Source: Chelydra serpentina (taxonomy: Eukaryota; Chordata; Testudines; Chelydridae). Taken from it: a stretch of DNA of 64,000 nucleotides. Location of the stretch: positions 3,596,001-3,660,000 of the forward strand of contig JBAIAC010000026.1 of assembly GCA_037349315.1 (NCBI GenBank), in the 5' to 3' direction. This document shows positions 45,449 through 58,100 of the stretch, piece after piece (within the stretch, counting starts at the first letter, position 1; each line of letters begins with the position of its first letter). Position numbers and translations under genes: made by a program. Below the pieces are notes generated by a model. That model searched no databases. It was not told where the DNA came from and saw nothing but the letters and a program-made list of their open reading frames with translations.

Positions 45449-46204
45449 CTGTCATCCTGGGGCCAGTTGGCACATCGAGTGGGGGACACAGGGAGCTGCT
45501 GGCCTCCCTTGATGGCACCATTAAACCCTGCAGCATAAGGACAGCCCCTGCTCCCCCACCCAGTGGAGGGTAACCCTGGCACCCTACATAAGGGACGAGA
45601 AGTCAGTGCTCTCCCTGCTGGGAGAAAAGAGAGATGAAAGATTCATTCATCCCTGCCTCCTGCCTCCCATCCTGCACCCTCAAAGCCTGCTCCAGGTGGG
45701 GGATAGAGGGCACCAGCCATCCACCCTGCCCTTCAATGGGAGGAGGTACCTGGGGTGGGAAGAGACAGACAGCCCCCCTAGGGTTGTCAGGTGTCTGGTT
45801 TTCGACCTGGAACACCCAGTCGAAAAGGGACCCTGGTGGCTCCAGTCAGCCCGACCGACCGGGCCGTTAAAAGTCCAGTCAGCAGTGCTGCGCGGCTGAG
45901 GCCAGCTAGTCCCTACCTGTCCTGGCACCACACTGTGCCCTGGAAGAAGCCAGCAGGTTTGGTTCCTAGGCAGGAGGGCCATGGGGCTCCACGCAATGCC
46001 CCGACCAATGGGAGCTGGGGGGGGGGGGGTGGAGCCTGTGAGCGAGAGCAGTGCGCGGAGCCTCCTGGCCCCCCACCTAGGACCTGGACCTGCTGCTGGC
46101 TGCTTGCAGGGCGTAGCACAGTGGCAGGACAGGCAGACAGCACTGCTGATCGGAAGCCACCCAAGGTAAGCTCGCACCCCAACCCCGAGCCCCAACCAGC
46201 CCCG

Positions 46205-46557
46205 AGTCCCGAGCCGGGGGCGTGCAGGGGGAGCAGCCGCTCCCCCTGGGAGCCGAAGCAGAACCTTAAAAAGGAAGCGGCGCCTTTTTTAGCAGAGCTA
46301 AAAAAAGGCGCCGCTTCTGTTTAAGAGCCGCTTCTTGCACTCACCTGGCAGTGGTCCGGGTCTTCGGCGGCATTTCGGTGCCGGGTACCACCGAAGCCCC
46401 GGAGCGAGTGAGGACACACAGCCGAAGTGCCGCCGAAGACCCAGAGCGCCGCCGGAGGCGCCGCCGGGTGAGTATAGGGGGAGCCTGGGGAGGCGCCTTT
46501 TTATAGCGCCGTTCCCCCTGTGCTCCGGACCTGCCTATGCTACTGGCCCCAAACCTC
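46205..46557 (+). mobile_element. hAT-like foldback MITE, second copy
   Basis: The right end ACCTGCCTATGCTACTG is the reverse of a CAGTGGCGTAGCCAGG-type end seen at 15951, and the inner blocks (GGTCTTCGGCGGCA, GGAGCGAGTGAGGACAC, CGTTCCCCCTGTGC) are shared. The left end is rearranged. Confidence 0.6.
46274..46317. repeat. Inverted repeat, 20-bp arms
   Basis: GAAGCGGCGCCTTTTTTAGC and its reverse complement with one extra A surround AGA-type loop bases. Strong hairpin potential. Confidence 0.8.
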
Positions 46558-46789
46558 TACCCCACCCCTGAGCCCCCCCAAACCCAGACCCCTCCTGCAC
46601 CCCAAACCCCTCATCCCCAGCGCCTTCACCCCCAGCCCAGAGCCCTAACCCTCTCCCGCACCCCAACCCCTTCCCCAGCCCAGTGAAAATGAGCGAGGGT
46701 GGGGGAGAGTGAGCCACCGAGGGAGGAGGAATGTAATGAGCAGGGGGCAGGGTCTCGGGGAAGGGGCGGGGCTAAGAGGGGTATGGGGG

Positions 46790-48535
46790 AGTGGTAATGG
46801 GGATGCACGCAGAGTCCCTGGCATGGGGGTGGGGGAGAATGAGGGTCTCTGGTATGGGGGAGAATAGGAGGAAGTACATGGAGCCCCTGCAGGAGGGAGA
46901 TTGGGGGAGTTCCAGGGAGTCCCTGAAATAGAGGGGATGGGAGGGGGCACCCAGAGAGCTTGTGTGTGGATTGGCAGGACACTAAGTATGGTAACTTGGG
47001 TTTTCCTTGTTGGCCATATAAACGTCCACTCCCTCTTTGACTCCTGCTAACTCCCTGTCCCCGAGTCCTCAGCCACAGCCGTGCAAAGCGGGGTGTGTGT
47101 GTGTGTATGTGTGTGTGTCAGACTGCTTTGCTGCTCCGCAGCTCGGCCTGCACTCTGCGCAGGTGGCAGTGACGGCACCTGGTGTCAGGCTGGGGGGAAG
47201 CCCCGGCCACAAGCGGTTTGGCTGGCCGTCCCTGGGGCTGGAGCTCTTCCCCCCACAGAGGGGAGGGCAGCCTCAGGGCTGGGTCTCTCCCTGCAAACAG
47301 GAAGCAAAGGGCAGAGTCTACAAATCTACGTTTTTGCAAGAATGGAAGAATACAGCAAACAATTACAAACCTGAAAGTCCCCAGCGTGTGCCAGTGAGAA
47401 AGGTGCTGGAGGCTGCTCCTGGTCAGGGGTTCAGTAATTGCTTGGCCCAAGGTGCTGGAGAGATCCTGTATATTCAGCCAGGCAGCTCCAACTCCCTCTG
47501 CCTCACAGGAGGAGGCTCCGGCACCCCGTCCCCAGGCTGCCGGCCTGGGAAGCTAACCCAACCCACTGACAGGTACAGGTCCCCACCGCACCTGAGAGCT
47601 AAACTCAACTGCACGAGCAACTTGGAGCAACCCCCGCCCCTGGCGGGGGACACTGAGCCCCTCGCTCTGACACCACCTGCCAGAGCGCCCAGCAAGGGAG
47701 GGTCCCAGCTTCCTAGCAGCCCAAACTGAGCCGCAGAACGTTGTCCCGATCGGCTGCAGGGAGCCACTGACCCGTTCGCTTGGGCACTGACATCCCCACT
47801 CCCGCAGCTGGCCCAGGAGTCAGGGTAAAGCAGGCCCTGCAGAGCCGCTCATTGGATCTCCTGTGCAGAGAGCCCTGCCAGCATGAGCCCTCTCGCCCTG
47901 CACTCTCTCCTGTCAGGCCTGGCCCGGCCCAGCGTGGAGCTCCCGCCCTCCCGCGCGCATACGAGGGTAAACGCGTCGCTCCATGAATAGCTCCGTGCAT
48001 GGCTCCAGCGTCAGGGCTGTGCCGCTCCGTACGACCAAGGCTGTGCTGGTAGCTTTGCATTGTTCCAAGTCAGGCCCCTGGCTCGTGCAGCACCTTGTCT
48101 TTGGGAGATTGGCCAACGGCTATTGGAGCTTCACCACCATCTCACTAATCATGGGGACGAAGCTGCACCTGGTGCAGGAAGCTGGCCTGGCCCGGCCCGG
48201 CCCTGTGTCCTTTGTGGGTGTGGCTGAGAGGGCGGGGAAGAGTTTGCCGTGTTCTTTGCAGAGCCAGTGCCAGGGTCTAGTTCCCAGCCGAGAAGCCAGA
48301 GGGGCTGCACCGTGGTGTGGGGGTCAAGGAGCTGCCTGGCATGGACGCTGCGCCTGGTGTCAGGGGCGAGGCGCTGGGCAGAGACGTTACAGGACAGAGA
48401 ATGGTTCTCCCCAGCGTTGCCAACCCCTCCTTCGTGGGCAGGTCTTCAGACAGCCAGAGCAGCCTTGCCCGGAGCTTCTGCTCTGCTCCAGCCCCTTGGC
48501 TCTGCCGTAGTACTGAGTTCCACTAGGCGACCCTA
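46790..48535. other. No gene recognised; short GT microsatellite
   Basis: A (GT)n run lies at 47093-47118. The 230-codon frame at 47037-47729 has low-complexity composition and no domain. Confidence 0.4.
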
Positions 48536-48539
48536 GGTG

Positions 48540-51500
48540 GGGGGATGGGGAGCTGCCGCGGGCGGGGGGGCTGGCTGCCGCGAGGGGGTGGGGAGCCGCG
48601 ATTGACGGGGCGTTTAGCTGCTGTGGGGGGGGTGGGGAGCTGGCGGGGGCGGCGGTCGCCTCTGGCAGGCGGGGGGGCCGGCGGCTGCTGCAGCCCATGG
48701 AGGGGAGGCTGCCATGGGTGGGGGGAGCTGGCTGCCGCGGGGCAGGGGGAGCTGGCTGCCGCGGGCGGGGGGAGCTGGCTGCCGTGGGGCGGGGGGGGGG
48801 AGCTGGCTGCCGCGGGGCGGGGGGGGAGGAGCTGGCTGCCGCGGGGCAGGGGGGGAGGAGCTGGCTGCCGCGGGGCGGGGGGGAGGAGCTGGCTGCCGCG
48901 GGGCGGGGGGGAAGAGCTGGCTGCCGCGGGGCGGGGGGGAGGAGCTGGCTGCCGCGGGGCGGGGGGAGCTGGCTGCCGCGGGGCGGGGGGAGCTGGCTGC
49001 CGCGGGGCGGGGGGAGCTGGCTGCTGCGGGGCGGGGGAGGAGCTGGCTGCCGCGGGGTGGGGGGGAGGAGCTGGCTGCCGCGGGGCGGGGGGGAGGAGCT
49101 GGCTGCCGCGGGGCGGGGGGGAAGAGCTGGCTGCCGCGGGGCGGGGGGGAGGAGCTGGCTGCCGCGGGGCGGGGGGAGCTGGCTGCCGCGGGGCAGGGGT
49201 TGCTGGCTGCCGCGGGGCAGGGGTTGCTGGCTGCCGCGGGGCGGGGGGAGCTGGCTGCCGCGGGGCGGGGGGAGCTGGCTGCCGCGGGGCGGGGGGAGCT
49301 GGCTGCCGCGGGGTGGGGGGGAGGAGCTGGCTGCCGTGGGGCGGGGGGGGAGCTGGCTGCCGCGGGGCGGGGGAGGAGCTGGCTGCCGCGGGGCGGGGGG
49401 AGCTGGCTGCCGCGGGGCGGGGGAGGAGCTGGCTGCCGCGGGGCGGGGGGAGTTGGCTGCCGCGGGGCGGGGGGAGCTGGCTGCCGCGGGGCAGGGGGTG
49501 GGAGCTGGCTGCTGCGGGGCGGGGGGAAGGAGTTGGCTGCCGCGGGGCGGGGGGAAGGAGTTGGCTGCCGCAGGGTGGGGGGGAGGAGCTGGCTGCCGCG
49601 GGGCGGGGGGAGTTGGCTGCCGCGGGGCAGGGGGAGTTGGCTGCTGCGGGGCGGGGGGAGCTGGCTGCCGCGGGGTGGGGGGGAGGAGCTGGCTGCCGCG
49701 GGGCGGGGGGGGAGCTGGCTGCCGTGGGACGGGGGGGGAGCTGGCTGCCGCGGGGCGGGGGGGAGGAGCTGGCTGCCGTGGGGCGGGGGGGGAGCTGGCT
49801 GCCGCGGGGCGGGGGAGGAGCTGGCTGCCGCGGGGCGGGGGGAGCTGGCTGCCGCGGGGCGGGGGAGGAGCTGGCTGCCGCGGGGCGGGGGGAGCTGGCT
49901 GCCGCGGGGCAGGGGTTGCTGGCTGCCGCGGGGCGGGGGGAGCTGGCTGCCGCGGGGCGGGGGGAGCTGGCTGCCGCGGGGCGGGGGGAGCTGGCTGCCG
50001 CGGGGCGGGGGGAGCTGGCTGCCGCGGGGCAGGGGGAGCTGGCTGCCGCGGGGCGGGGGTTGCTGGCTGCCGCGGGGCAGGGGGAGCTGGCTGCCGCGGG
50101 GCAGGGGTTGCTGGCTTCCGCGGGGCGGGGGGAGCTGGCTGCCGCGGGGCAGGGGTTGCTGGCTGCCGCGGGGTGGGGGGAGCTGGCTGCCGCGGGGTGG
50201 GGGAGGAGCTGGCTGCCGCGGGGTGGCGGGGAGGAGCTGGCTGCCGTGGGCGGGGGGGGAGCTGGCTGCCGCGGGGCGGGGGGAGCTGGCTGCCGCGGGG
50301 CAGGGGTTGCTGGCTCCCGCGGGGCAGGGGGAGCTGGCTGCCGCGGGGCGGGGGGAGCTGGCTGCCGCGGGGCGGGGGAGGAGCTGGCTGCCGCGGGGTG
50401 GGGCGGGGGGAGCTGGCTGCCGCGGGGCGGGGGGAGCTGGCTGCCGCGGGGCGGGGGGAGCTGGCTGCCGTGGGGCGGGGGGAGCTGGCTGCCGCGGGGC
50501 AGGGGTTGCTGGCTGCCGCGGGGCAGGGGTTGCTGGCTGCCGCGGGGCGGGGGGAGCTGGCTGCCGTGGGGCGGGGGGAGCTGGCTGCCGCGGGGCGGGG
50601 GGAGCTGGCTGCCGTGGGGCAGGGGGAGCTGGCTTCCGTGGGGCGGGGGGGGAGCTGGCTGCCGCGGGGCAGGGGTTGCTGGCTGCCGCGGGGCGGGGGG
50701 AGCTGGCTGCCGTGGGGCGGGGGGAGCTGGCTGCCGCGGGGTGGGGGAGGAGCTGGCTGCCGCGGGGTGGGGGGGAGGAGCTGGCTGCCGCGGGGCAGGG
50801 GGAGCTGGCTGCCGCGGGGCGGGGGGAGCTGGCTGCCGCGGGGCGGGGGGAGCTGGCTGCCGCGGGGCGGGGGGAGCTGGCTGCCGCGGGGTGGGGGGGA
50901 GGAGGTGGCTGCCGCGGGGCAGGGGGAGCTGGCTGCCGCGGGGTGGGGGAGGAGCTGGCTGCCGCGGGGTGGGGGGGAGGAGCTGGCTGCCACGGGGCGG
51001 GGGAGGAGCTGGCTGCCACGGGGCAGGGGGAGCTGGCTTCCGCGGGGCGGGGGGAGCTGGCTGCCACGGGGCAGGGGGAGCTGGCTGCCGCGGGGCGGGG
51101 GGAGCTGGCTGCCGCGGGGCGGGGGGAGCTGGCTGCCGCGGGGCAGGGGGAGCTGGCTGCCACGGGGCAGGGGGAGCTGGCTGCCGCGGGGCGGGGGGAG
51201 CTGGCTGCCGCGGGGCGGGGGGAGCTGGCTGCCGCGGGGCAGGGGGAGCTGGCTGCCACGGGGCAGGGGGAGCTGGCTGCCGCGGGGCGGGGGGAGCTGG
51301 CTGCCACGGGGCAGGGGGAGCTGGCTGCCGCGGGGCGGGGGGAGCTGGCTGCCGCGGGGCGGGGGGAGCTGGCTGCCGCGGGGCGGGGGGAGCTGGCTGC
51401 CGTGGGGCAGGGGGAGCTGGCTGCCGCGGGGCGGGGGGGGAGCTGGCTGCCGCGGGGCGGGGGGGAGGAGCTGGCTGCCACGGGGCGGGGGAGGAGCTGG

Positions 51501-51655
51501 CTGCCGCGGGGCAGGGGGAGCTGGCTGCCGCGGGGCGGGGGGAGCTGGCTGCCGTGGGGCGGGGGGAGCTGGCTGCCGTGGGGCAGGGGGAGCTGGCTGC
51601 CGCGGGGCAGGGGTTGCTGGCTGCCGCGGGGCAGGGGCGGTGGTAGCTGGGGGTG
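48540..51655. repeat. G-rich minisatellite, about 3.1 kb, 24-bp basic unit
   Basis: The basic unit is GAGCTGGCTGCCGCGGGGCG plus GGGG, 24 bp, with longer forms of 27-30 bp made by extra G or GGA. By length it has roughly 110-125 units. Variants include CAGGGG for CGGGGG, TTGCTGG for AGCTGG, CCGTGG or CCACGG for CCGCGG. Each unit has several CpG and two or more runs of four to six G, so the plus strand could form G-quadruplexes. Open frames of about 1000 codons exist in several frames on both strands, because no unit variant makes a stop; these are not genes. It lies about 0.4 kb beyond the 3' end of the C-factor-like gene. Confidence 0.95.
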
Positions 51656-51659
51656 GGCG

Positions 51660-51716
51660 CAGGGCTGGTGCAAGGAAGTTTCAACTAGGGCGCGAAACTT
51701 CCTTGCACCGGCCCTG
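51660..51716. repeat. 57-bp palindrome with hAT-like ends
   Basis: CAGGGCTGGTGCAAGGAAG then TTTC faces its reverse complement ending CTTGCACCGGCCCTG, one mismatch in 23 bp, with an 11-base centre. The CAGGG...CCCTG ends look like hAT terminal repeats, so this may be a collapsed or minimal hAT element at the edge of the minisatellite. Confidence 0.8.
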
Positions 51717-52090
51717 GGTCTCCATACGCGATGAGCTGCCCCGGTTCCCCTGCAGCAGCTGACATCTCAGCTTGCTCTCTAGAGGCCCCACCCCTGCCAT
51801 TCGCCGGTCCCCGTAGCCCACTGTGTCTCTCTGACTCTTTCAGCAGGAAGTTTGAAACCAGCCTCCAGACCACCTGGCTCCTGCTGCCCTCCGGGTGCTG
51901 AGCTGCTCTGATCTCACTCGCCACGGCCCTGGCACCGGCACAGCCCCGGCGCTGGGAGTCCAGCCCTTCTGCTCTGCTGGGCACAGGGGGGTTAGCGCTT
52001 GCCCAGCTTTCAGGCTGACTAAATGCTACAAACCCAGCCAGTGGCTGTCAGGCCAGGCCGGGCTCAGGGCTGTTGCGTTAGAACAGTGGG

Positions 52091-52096
52091 TTTATT
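52091..52096 (-). terminator. Polyadenylation signal of the C-factor-like gene
   Basis: TTTATT in plus sense is AATAAA on the minus strand, 76-81 bases beyond the stop codon. Position and orientation fit the gene. Confidence 0.7.
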
Positions 52097-52171
52097 GAGG
52101 ACACAGGCACAGCTGACGGCGGTCACTGGAACGGCCTGGCCCAGGGCTCCTGTTGCGTGGCCGGGGGCGTC

Positions 52172-55100
52172 TCACCAGGGAAGAACTTTCCCTTCCCAGT
52201 CCACAAAGGCCCCGTTGTCCTTCTCGGAGAGCGTGGGGAGCACGTTCAGCATCCCTCGGACACTCACGTCCAGCGTCAGTGGGGCCTGAGGGGGCAAAGG
52301 AGAGTGAGGGGGAGGAACCTGCCCTGGGGGCGGCCCAGGACACCAGGGGCCATGGGGCAGGGGCAGGATCTGGGACAGGATCTCAGTAACCCCATTCTGC
52401 CCTCGCTGGCAGTGAACGGGGAGCCAGGTCCCAGGCCAGTGTTTACAATAGAAAGTGGGTGAAAAGGGCTGCACCCCTGAGAGACAACCTAAGCCCCAGT
52501 GGAGACAGACGCCCAGCTCCTGCCCCCTCCAGTTCCCCAAGGCAGCAGCTCTGCAGGGTTTGCTATGCAATGCTGAGTGCTGAAGGAACCATGGCACCAG
52601 CAGCCCCAGGAAGCAATGCCCAGGACACAGCACTGAATCCCCAGGGAACTGGGTCCTGACGACCGCCTCGCTGGGATGGGAGCCCCTCTGAGGTGTCATC
52701 AATATGCAGGGTGTGTTAAGGCAACAGGCTCCAGCGTAACCATTCCCCCTACGATGAACATCTGCCCATAACGTGAGGCTACGACTGGCCTCTCCCACCG
52801 AGGGACCTACCTGGTGGGAGGTTGAGCTCCCCATGTCAGTCTGCACCCAGCCAGGATGGACAGCGATGCTCAGGATCCCGTCTCCTCCATACCCCAAGGA
52901 CTGGCACTTGGTGAGCATGTTCAGAGCAGCCTGCGGGCGAGACACCATGAGCAGAGACAGCAGCGTGTGGGGAGAGCAGGGACCCACCCCCAGGAGAAAG
53001 CTGAGCAAGGGGGGCAGCTGCAGTGTGTGATTCTCTCCTCGGGGATGATCAGCATGTTACTGAGTCGCCGCCTCTCACTGCAATGGGCCCACGTGCACGA
53101 CCCAGAGTCCTGTTCCAAGGCTTGGGCTGTGGGGTCAGGTGACCAAGCGTCATGTGACCCACAGGCCATGCTTCCCATAAGAGGGAGCAGAGTGAGATTG
53201 GCCTGAACGCTGGCCTGGCAGGTCAAATCTGGGGGTAAACCAGGGGGGCAGGACAGACTTTTCTTTCCCCTTTGCTGTAGCGGAACACAGGGAACCAGCG
53301 TCAATTCGTGCCCTGCTGAGCGCACCCCCTACCTTGCTGCACCGATAAGAGACAACTTGCCCCAACTGCCAGGCAAAGAGATTCGTGATGGAGCCGCCCT
53401 CACTGGACATGTTGACAATGGCCGCCTTACTGCAGCTCAGCCCTGGCTGGGGGCTTCCCTGGGCAGCCTTCTTCAGCAAGGGCAGGAACGCCTGGCGGGG
53501 GGAGAAAAGAGCACCCACGGGGGGTCAGCTTAGGACAAAGGACCCACATTCCTCTCTTCACCAGCGGACTCGGACTTGAATTGAAGTGGGTCCATCTGCC
53601 CCTGTGACACCTTGGTGGGCCGGCCCCTCAGCCTGCTTCTCCTGGGCCGTGCTCTCTCCCTGCCCCTCCAACTTGTTCGTAGTCTCAGCCCTGGTTTAAA
53701 GGCTGATTTCTCTGAGTTGGGTAATCCCATTCTGTCCTCGTTGGCCTGCGGGGAGCCAGGTCCCAGGCCAGTGTTTACAATAGAAAGTGGGTGAAAAGGG
53801 CTGCACCCCCGAGAGACAGCCTAAGCCCCAGTGGAGACAGCACGAGGTCAACAGAAGAATTCTTCCATTGCCCTAGATACCGCCTGTCAGAGCAGTGGAT
53901 TTGTTACCACGACAGAAGAACCCGTTCGGCACCGCTCTCGTGTTTCTAGTGTAGACACAGCTGATCATACGCTGTTTCCCTACCTTAGAGCCCTACACAG
54001 AGTATCTTGTGGGATTGTTCACACCCTCTAGATCCGGGCTTCTCAAACTGGGGGTCAGGACATGGGGTTATTACATGGGGGGGTCAGGACAGGGGGTTAT
54101 TACATGGGGGGTCGTGAGTTGTCAGCCTCCACCCCAAACCCTGCTTTGCTTCTAGCATTTATAATAGTGTTAAATATATTTTAAAGTGTTTTTAATTTAT
54201 AAGGGTGGGGTCCACACTCAGAGACTTGCTATGTGTAAGGGGTCACCAGTTCAAAAGTTTGAGAACCACTGCTCTAGATGCTAGACAGCGGCCTCGACTC
54301 GCTGACATGGAAGTATTTCCCCCAGAATACACTGAACTGTACTTACACAGCATACTGCGGAAATCGGGTAGGATGGTCAAATACCAGCAGCTTTGGTTTA
54401 ACTTTGATTCCATCCGAGTCAATGGGAGTTTTAGCACCGAGGTATTAAGAGCCTAGTTAGGCCAATACAATTTGCTTCTTCAAATCCTATTTAGTATGAG
54501 AGTAATAGCGAAAACTTGTGGGCATATACGGTATAAAATAGACCACCTATGATCGGAGCTAAGACAGCCCGACACAAAGTGCCTTGAAAGGGGCTGTGGG
54601 CCCTGTGGTGCAGCTGAAAGGGGCTGTGGGCCCTGTGGTGCAGCTGAAAGGGGCTGTGGGCCCTGTGGTGCAGCTGAAAGGGGCTGTGGGCCCTGTGGTG
54701 CAGCTGAAAGGGCAGCAGCTGGGGGATGAAGGGTCCAGAAAAGCTTAGCCAGAAACTAACAAGCAAGAGCCGCACGCGGCACTGGAAGGAACCCTGGCCT
54801 TACTATGCTTGCTAGCCATTCTATTGGGACTACAGAGGGACCTAGACAAATTAGAGGATTGGGCCAAAAGAAATCTGATGAGGTTCAACAAGGCAAGTGC
54901 AGAGTCCTGCACTTAGGATGGAAGAATCCCATGCACTGCTACAGACTAGGGACCGAATGGCTGGGCAGCAGTTCTGCAGAAAAGGACCTAGGGGTTACAG
55001 TGGACGAAAAGCTGAATATGAGTCAACAGTGTGCCCTTGTTGCCAAGAAGGCTAACGGCATTTTGGGCTGTATAAGTAGGGGCATTTCCAGCAGATCGAG

Positions 55101-58100
55101 GGACGTGATTATTCCCCTCTATTCGGCACTGGTGAGGCCTCATTTGGAGTACTGTGTCCAGTTTTGGGCCCCACACTACAAAAAGGATGTGGATAAATTG
55201 GAAAGAGTCCAACGGAGGGCAACAAAAATGATTAGGGGGCTGGAGCACATGACTTATGAGGAGAGGCTGAGGGAACTGAGATTGTTTAGCCTGCAGAAGA
55301 GAAGAGTGAGGGGGGATTTGATAGCTGCTTTCAACTACCTGAAAGGGGGTTCCAAAGAGGATGGATCTAGACTGTTCTCAGTGGTAGAAGATGACAGAAC
55401 AAGGAGTAATGGTCTCAAGTTGCAGAGGGGGAGGTTTAGGTTGGATATTAGGAAAAACTTTTTCACTAGTAGGGTGGTGAAGCACTGGAATGGGTTACCT
55501 AGGGAGGTGGTGGAATCTCCTTCCTTAGAGGTTTTTAAGGTCAGGCTTGACAAAGCCCTGGCTGGGATGATCTAGTTGGGGTTGGTCCTGCTTTGAGCAG
55601 GGGGTTGGACTAGATGACCTCCTGAGGTCCCTTCCAACCCTGAGATTCTATGATTCTATTTGTCATAGTGGAAGGATACAGTGGAGAAGCATCAGCACCC
55701 TTTTCTCTAGGGACATGGCCTCTACTGCGGGGGCTGGACTCTTGGCTCAGACCCCACCGGGGCAGCGCTAGGGGCTCTGGGTCCATTTCTCGGGTGGTTA
55801 CAGTCCCATAATGCAGCTGACACGTACACTGTGATGAACGCCGCGGCCCAGCCCCCAAAGACACACACGCCGGGTTGGCTCTTTGATCCAGGAACCGGAG
55901 CCCTGGGGGGAAGGGAAGAGTTCTGGCCTAAGCAAAGTCAAACCCCAGTGCAGCCGGCGACGTGCCCTCTGTCGGGGCCCTTACCTGGCTCACCAGCAGG
56001 GGCCCCGTCACGTTGGTTGCGTACACCAGGGACATGTCCTCCGGCGTCTCAGACTCTAGTGTGGTCAGCCTCACGATCCCAGCGTTGTTTATCAACAGAT
56101 TCAGCCCCGAGCCTTTCAGATGCTCCTCAACTCTGGCGGCTGCCGCCTTGATGCTGGCTGGGTCCGTAACTTCTACAGAGACAGAGCAGGGGGTTCAGGG
56201 GCCTGGTTCCTCCACCCTGGAGCTAACCCCTCTCCCGCAGACACGGAGCCCAGGCTGCTCCACAGAGCCATGCTGCTAACACAGCGAGCCAGAACTGGGT
56301 AGAGCCATGACAAGGGCAGGGCAGATAGCGTCAAAGGCAGAGAGTGAAATCGGGGGGACCAGGGCTCAGCTGGGCGAGTGTAAAGCAGTGTGGCAGTGTG
56401 AGTGTTAATGGGGTGGGGGGGAAGGGCATGTTGGAACAACAAGATCTTCCCACCGCTGAGCAGAGTTTGAAATCTGCCGTCAGAGCTCCGGCAGGCTCGC
56501 CCTCGTCCAGCCTTCGTCATCCCATGAAAACACCCTTTAGGGAAGAACGCCCCGATGGCACAGTTGTTTGGCAGAGTTTGAAACACGCCGATTTTTCCTT
56601 TTAAAAAGTGTTTGCAGCATATTTTTTTTATCCGATGTGTAGCAGGGTGGCACCCCGCTCAGGCCTGAAGGGGCTTGAAAAGAGCCCAGGAGAGGGCTGT
56701 TTCTGGAGCAAGTAGCCCCAGGCTGAGTGGGAAGGCAGGCTCAGCTGGGGCCACGCCCCAATTAAGGCTTAGCTGGCCCTTATAAGTGGGCAGTGAGCCA
56801 AGAGCACAAACACTCTCTCTCTGCCTTTAGAGGGAGAAGGGCCTGGCTGCAAGGGCTAAGCAGGGTACCTTGAGTGGCGCAGGGCTCGGGAAAGGCTAAG
56901 GGAGCTGGGGCGCTCCATCCTGAGAAAACCCCAGACTGCGGGCCTGGTAAGGCCAAAGAGGTACTAGGGTTGCAGGGGCAGCCCACGGGTAGGCTGAGGC
57001 AGCAGGTCCAAACCCAACCTTGCCTGTGATGAGTGGCTTATACTGCAGTCTGCCCATGGGCGCGGGGGCTAGCTGGTGACTGGCAGTAGCCTACGACTGA
57101 GATGAGATGGGGATAGTGGGTTGGGGGTTCCCCTGGGGAAGGGAGACCCAGATCTGGGGGGTATTGCCAGGGGGCAGCACCCCAGTTAAAGAGGCCCTGG
57201 GAGGGACACGGGCCAGAGTGGTCAGGCAGATCACCGGCCTGCAGAGGGCGCTCCAGAGGCTAGTGAGCTAATTCCCAGAAGAAACCAGCAGGAGGCGCCG
57301 CAGGGGTGAGTCCGACCCTGTCACACGAAGCATCAGCAGCATTTTGGGGTTACTGAAAAAGCTGGTTCAACAAAAGAGCTCGATAGCCATTTCGATATGT
57401 CACCGGAAACATCAGAAAAGCCAATCGATTTTCACCCCAAGGGCTGATGTGACCCTATGTGCGAAGTCACTACACCACTCACTCAGATTTGGCCCTGCTC
57501 CCCCCATCCTCGGGCATGTGAGCAGCACTCCAAGCATCAGCAGGATGAGCAGCTGGTCCCAGCAGATCCAAGGCATGGCCAGCCCAGCCATGGTGAGCGC
57601 ACTGTATGGCTATTGACTGGGCCTGGGCCCTGTCCATTGGCCTAGTTTGTTAATCTGGCCCTGGCAGGATCCCTAGGCTGGGATTGGTTCCCACTATCCC
57701 ATCCTGTGAGAGGCATCCCTGAGGCTAGCAGAGCTGTCCAAAGGGCAGCCCCTGTTCATGAAATTGGTTCCCTGACTCCAAAGCTTCAACTACCTGAAGA
57801 GGGGTTCAAAGAGGATGGAGCTCGGCTGTTCTCAGTGGTGGCAGATGACAGAACAAGGAGTAATGGTCTCAAGTTGCAGTGGGGAAGGTCTAGGCTGGAT
57901 ATTAGGAAACACTATTTCACTGGGAGGGTGGTGAAGCACTGGAATGGGTTACCTAGAGAGGTGGTGGACTCTCCATCTTTAGAGGCTTTTAAGGTCAGGC
58001 TTGACAAAGCCGTGGCTGGGATGATTTAGTTGGGGTGGGTCCTGCTTTGAGCAGGGGGTTGGACTAGAACCTCCTGAGGTCTCTTTCTATGAGTCTATGA

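Larger units (their letters stand above)
45778..46785 (+). mobile_element. GC-rich dispersed repeat (TAGGGTTGTCAGGTGTC family)
   Basis: It starts CTAGGGTTGTCAGGTGTCTG, then GGAACACCCAGTCGAAAAGG, and ends in GAGCGAGGGTGGGGGAGAG and GGGGAAGGGGCGGGGC. I know this block as a common repeat in turtle sequence but cannot name its class. Another element splits it at about 46205-46557. Confidence 0.55.

Noticed and set aside
47037..47729. 230-codon plus-strand frame
   Set aside because: It runs through a GT microsatellite and proline/glycine-rich sequence, with no known motif or splice context.
48387..51762. Four to six open frames of about 870-1050 codons on both strands
   Set aside because: They lie in one minisatellite; the proteins are pure repeats of one 24-bp unit in different frames and overlap each other on both strands.
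7150..52000. DDX19 or EXOSC6, neighbours of AARS1 in mammals
   Set aside because: No exon with their helicase or RNase PH motifs was seen on either strand; small exons could have been missed, so absence is not proven.
54591..54710. CRISPR array
   Set aside because: Four direct 30-bp units without spacers, in a vertebrate intron; it is a simple tandem repeat.
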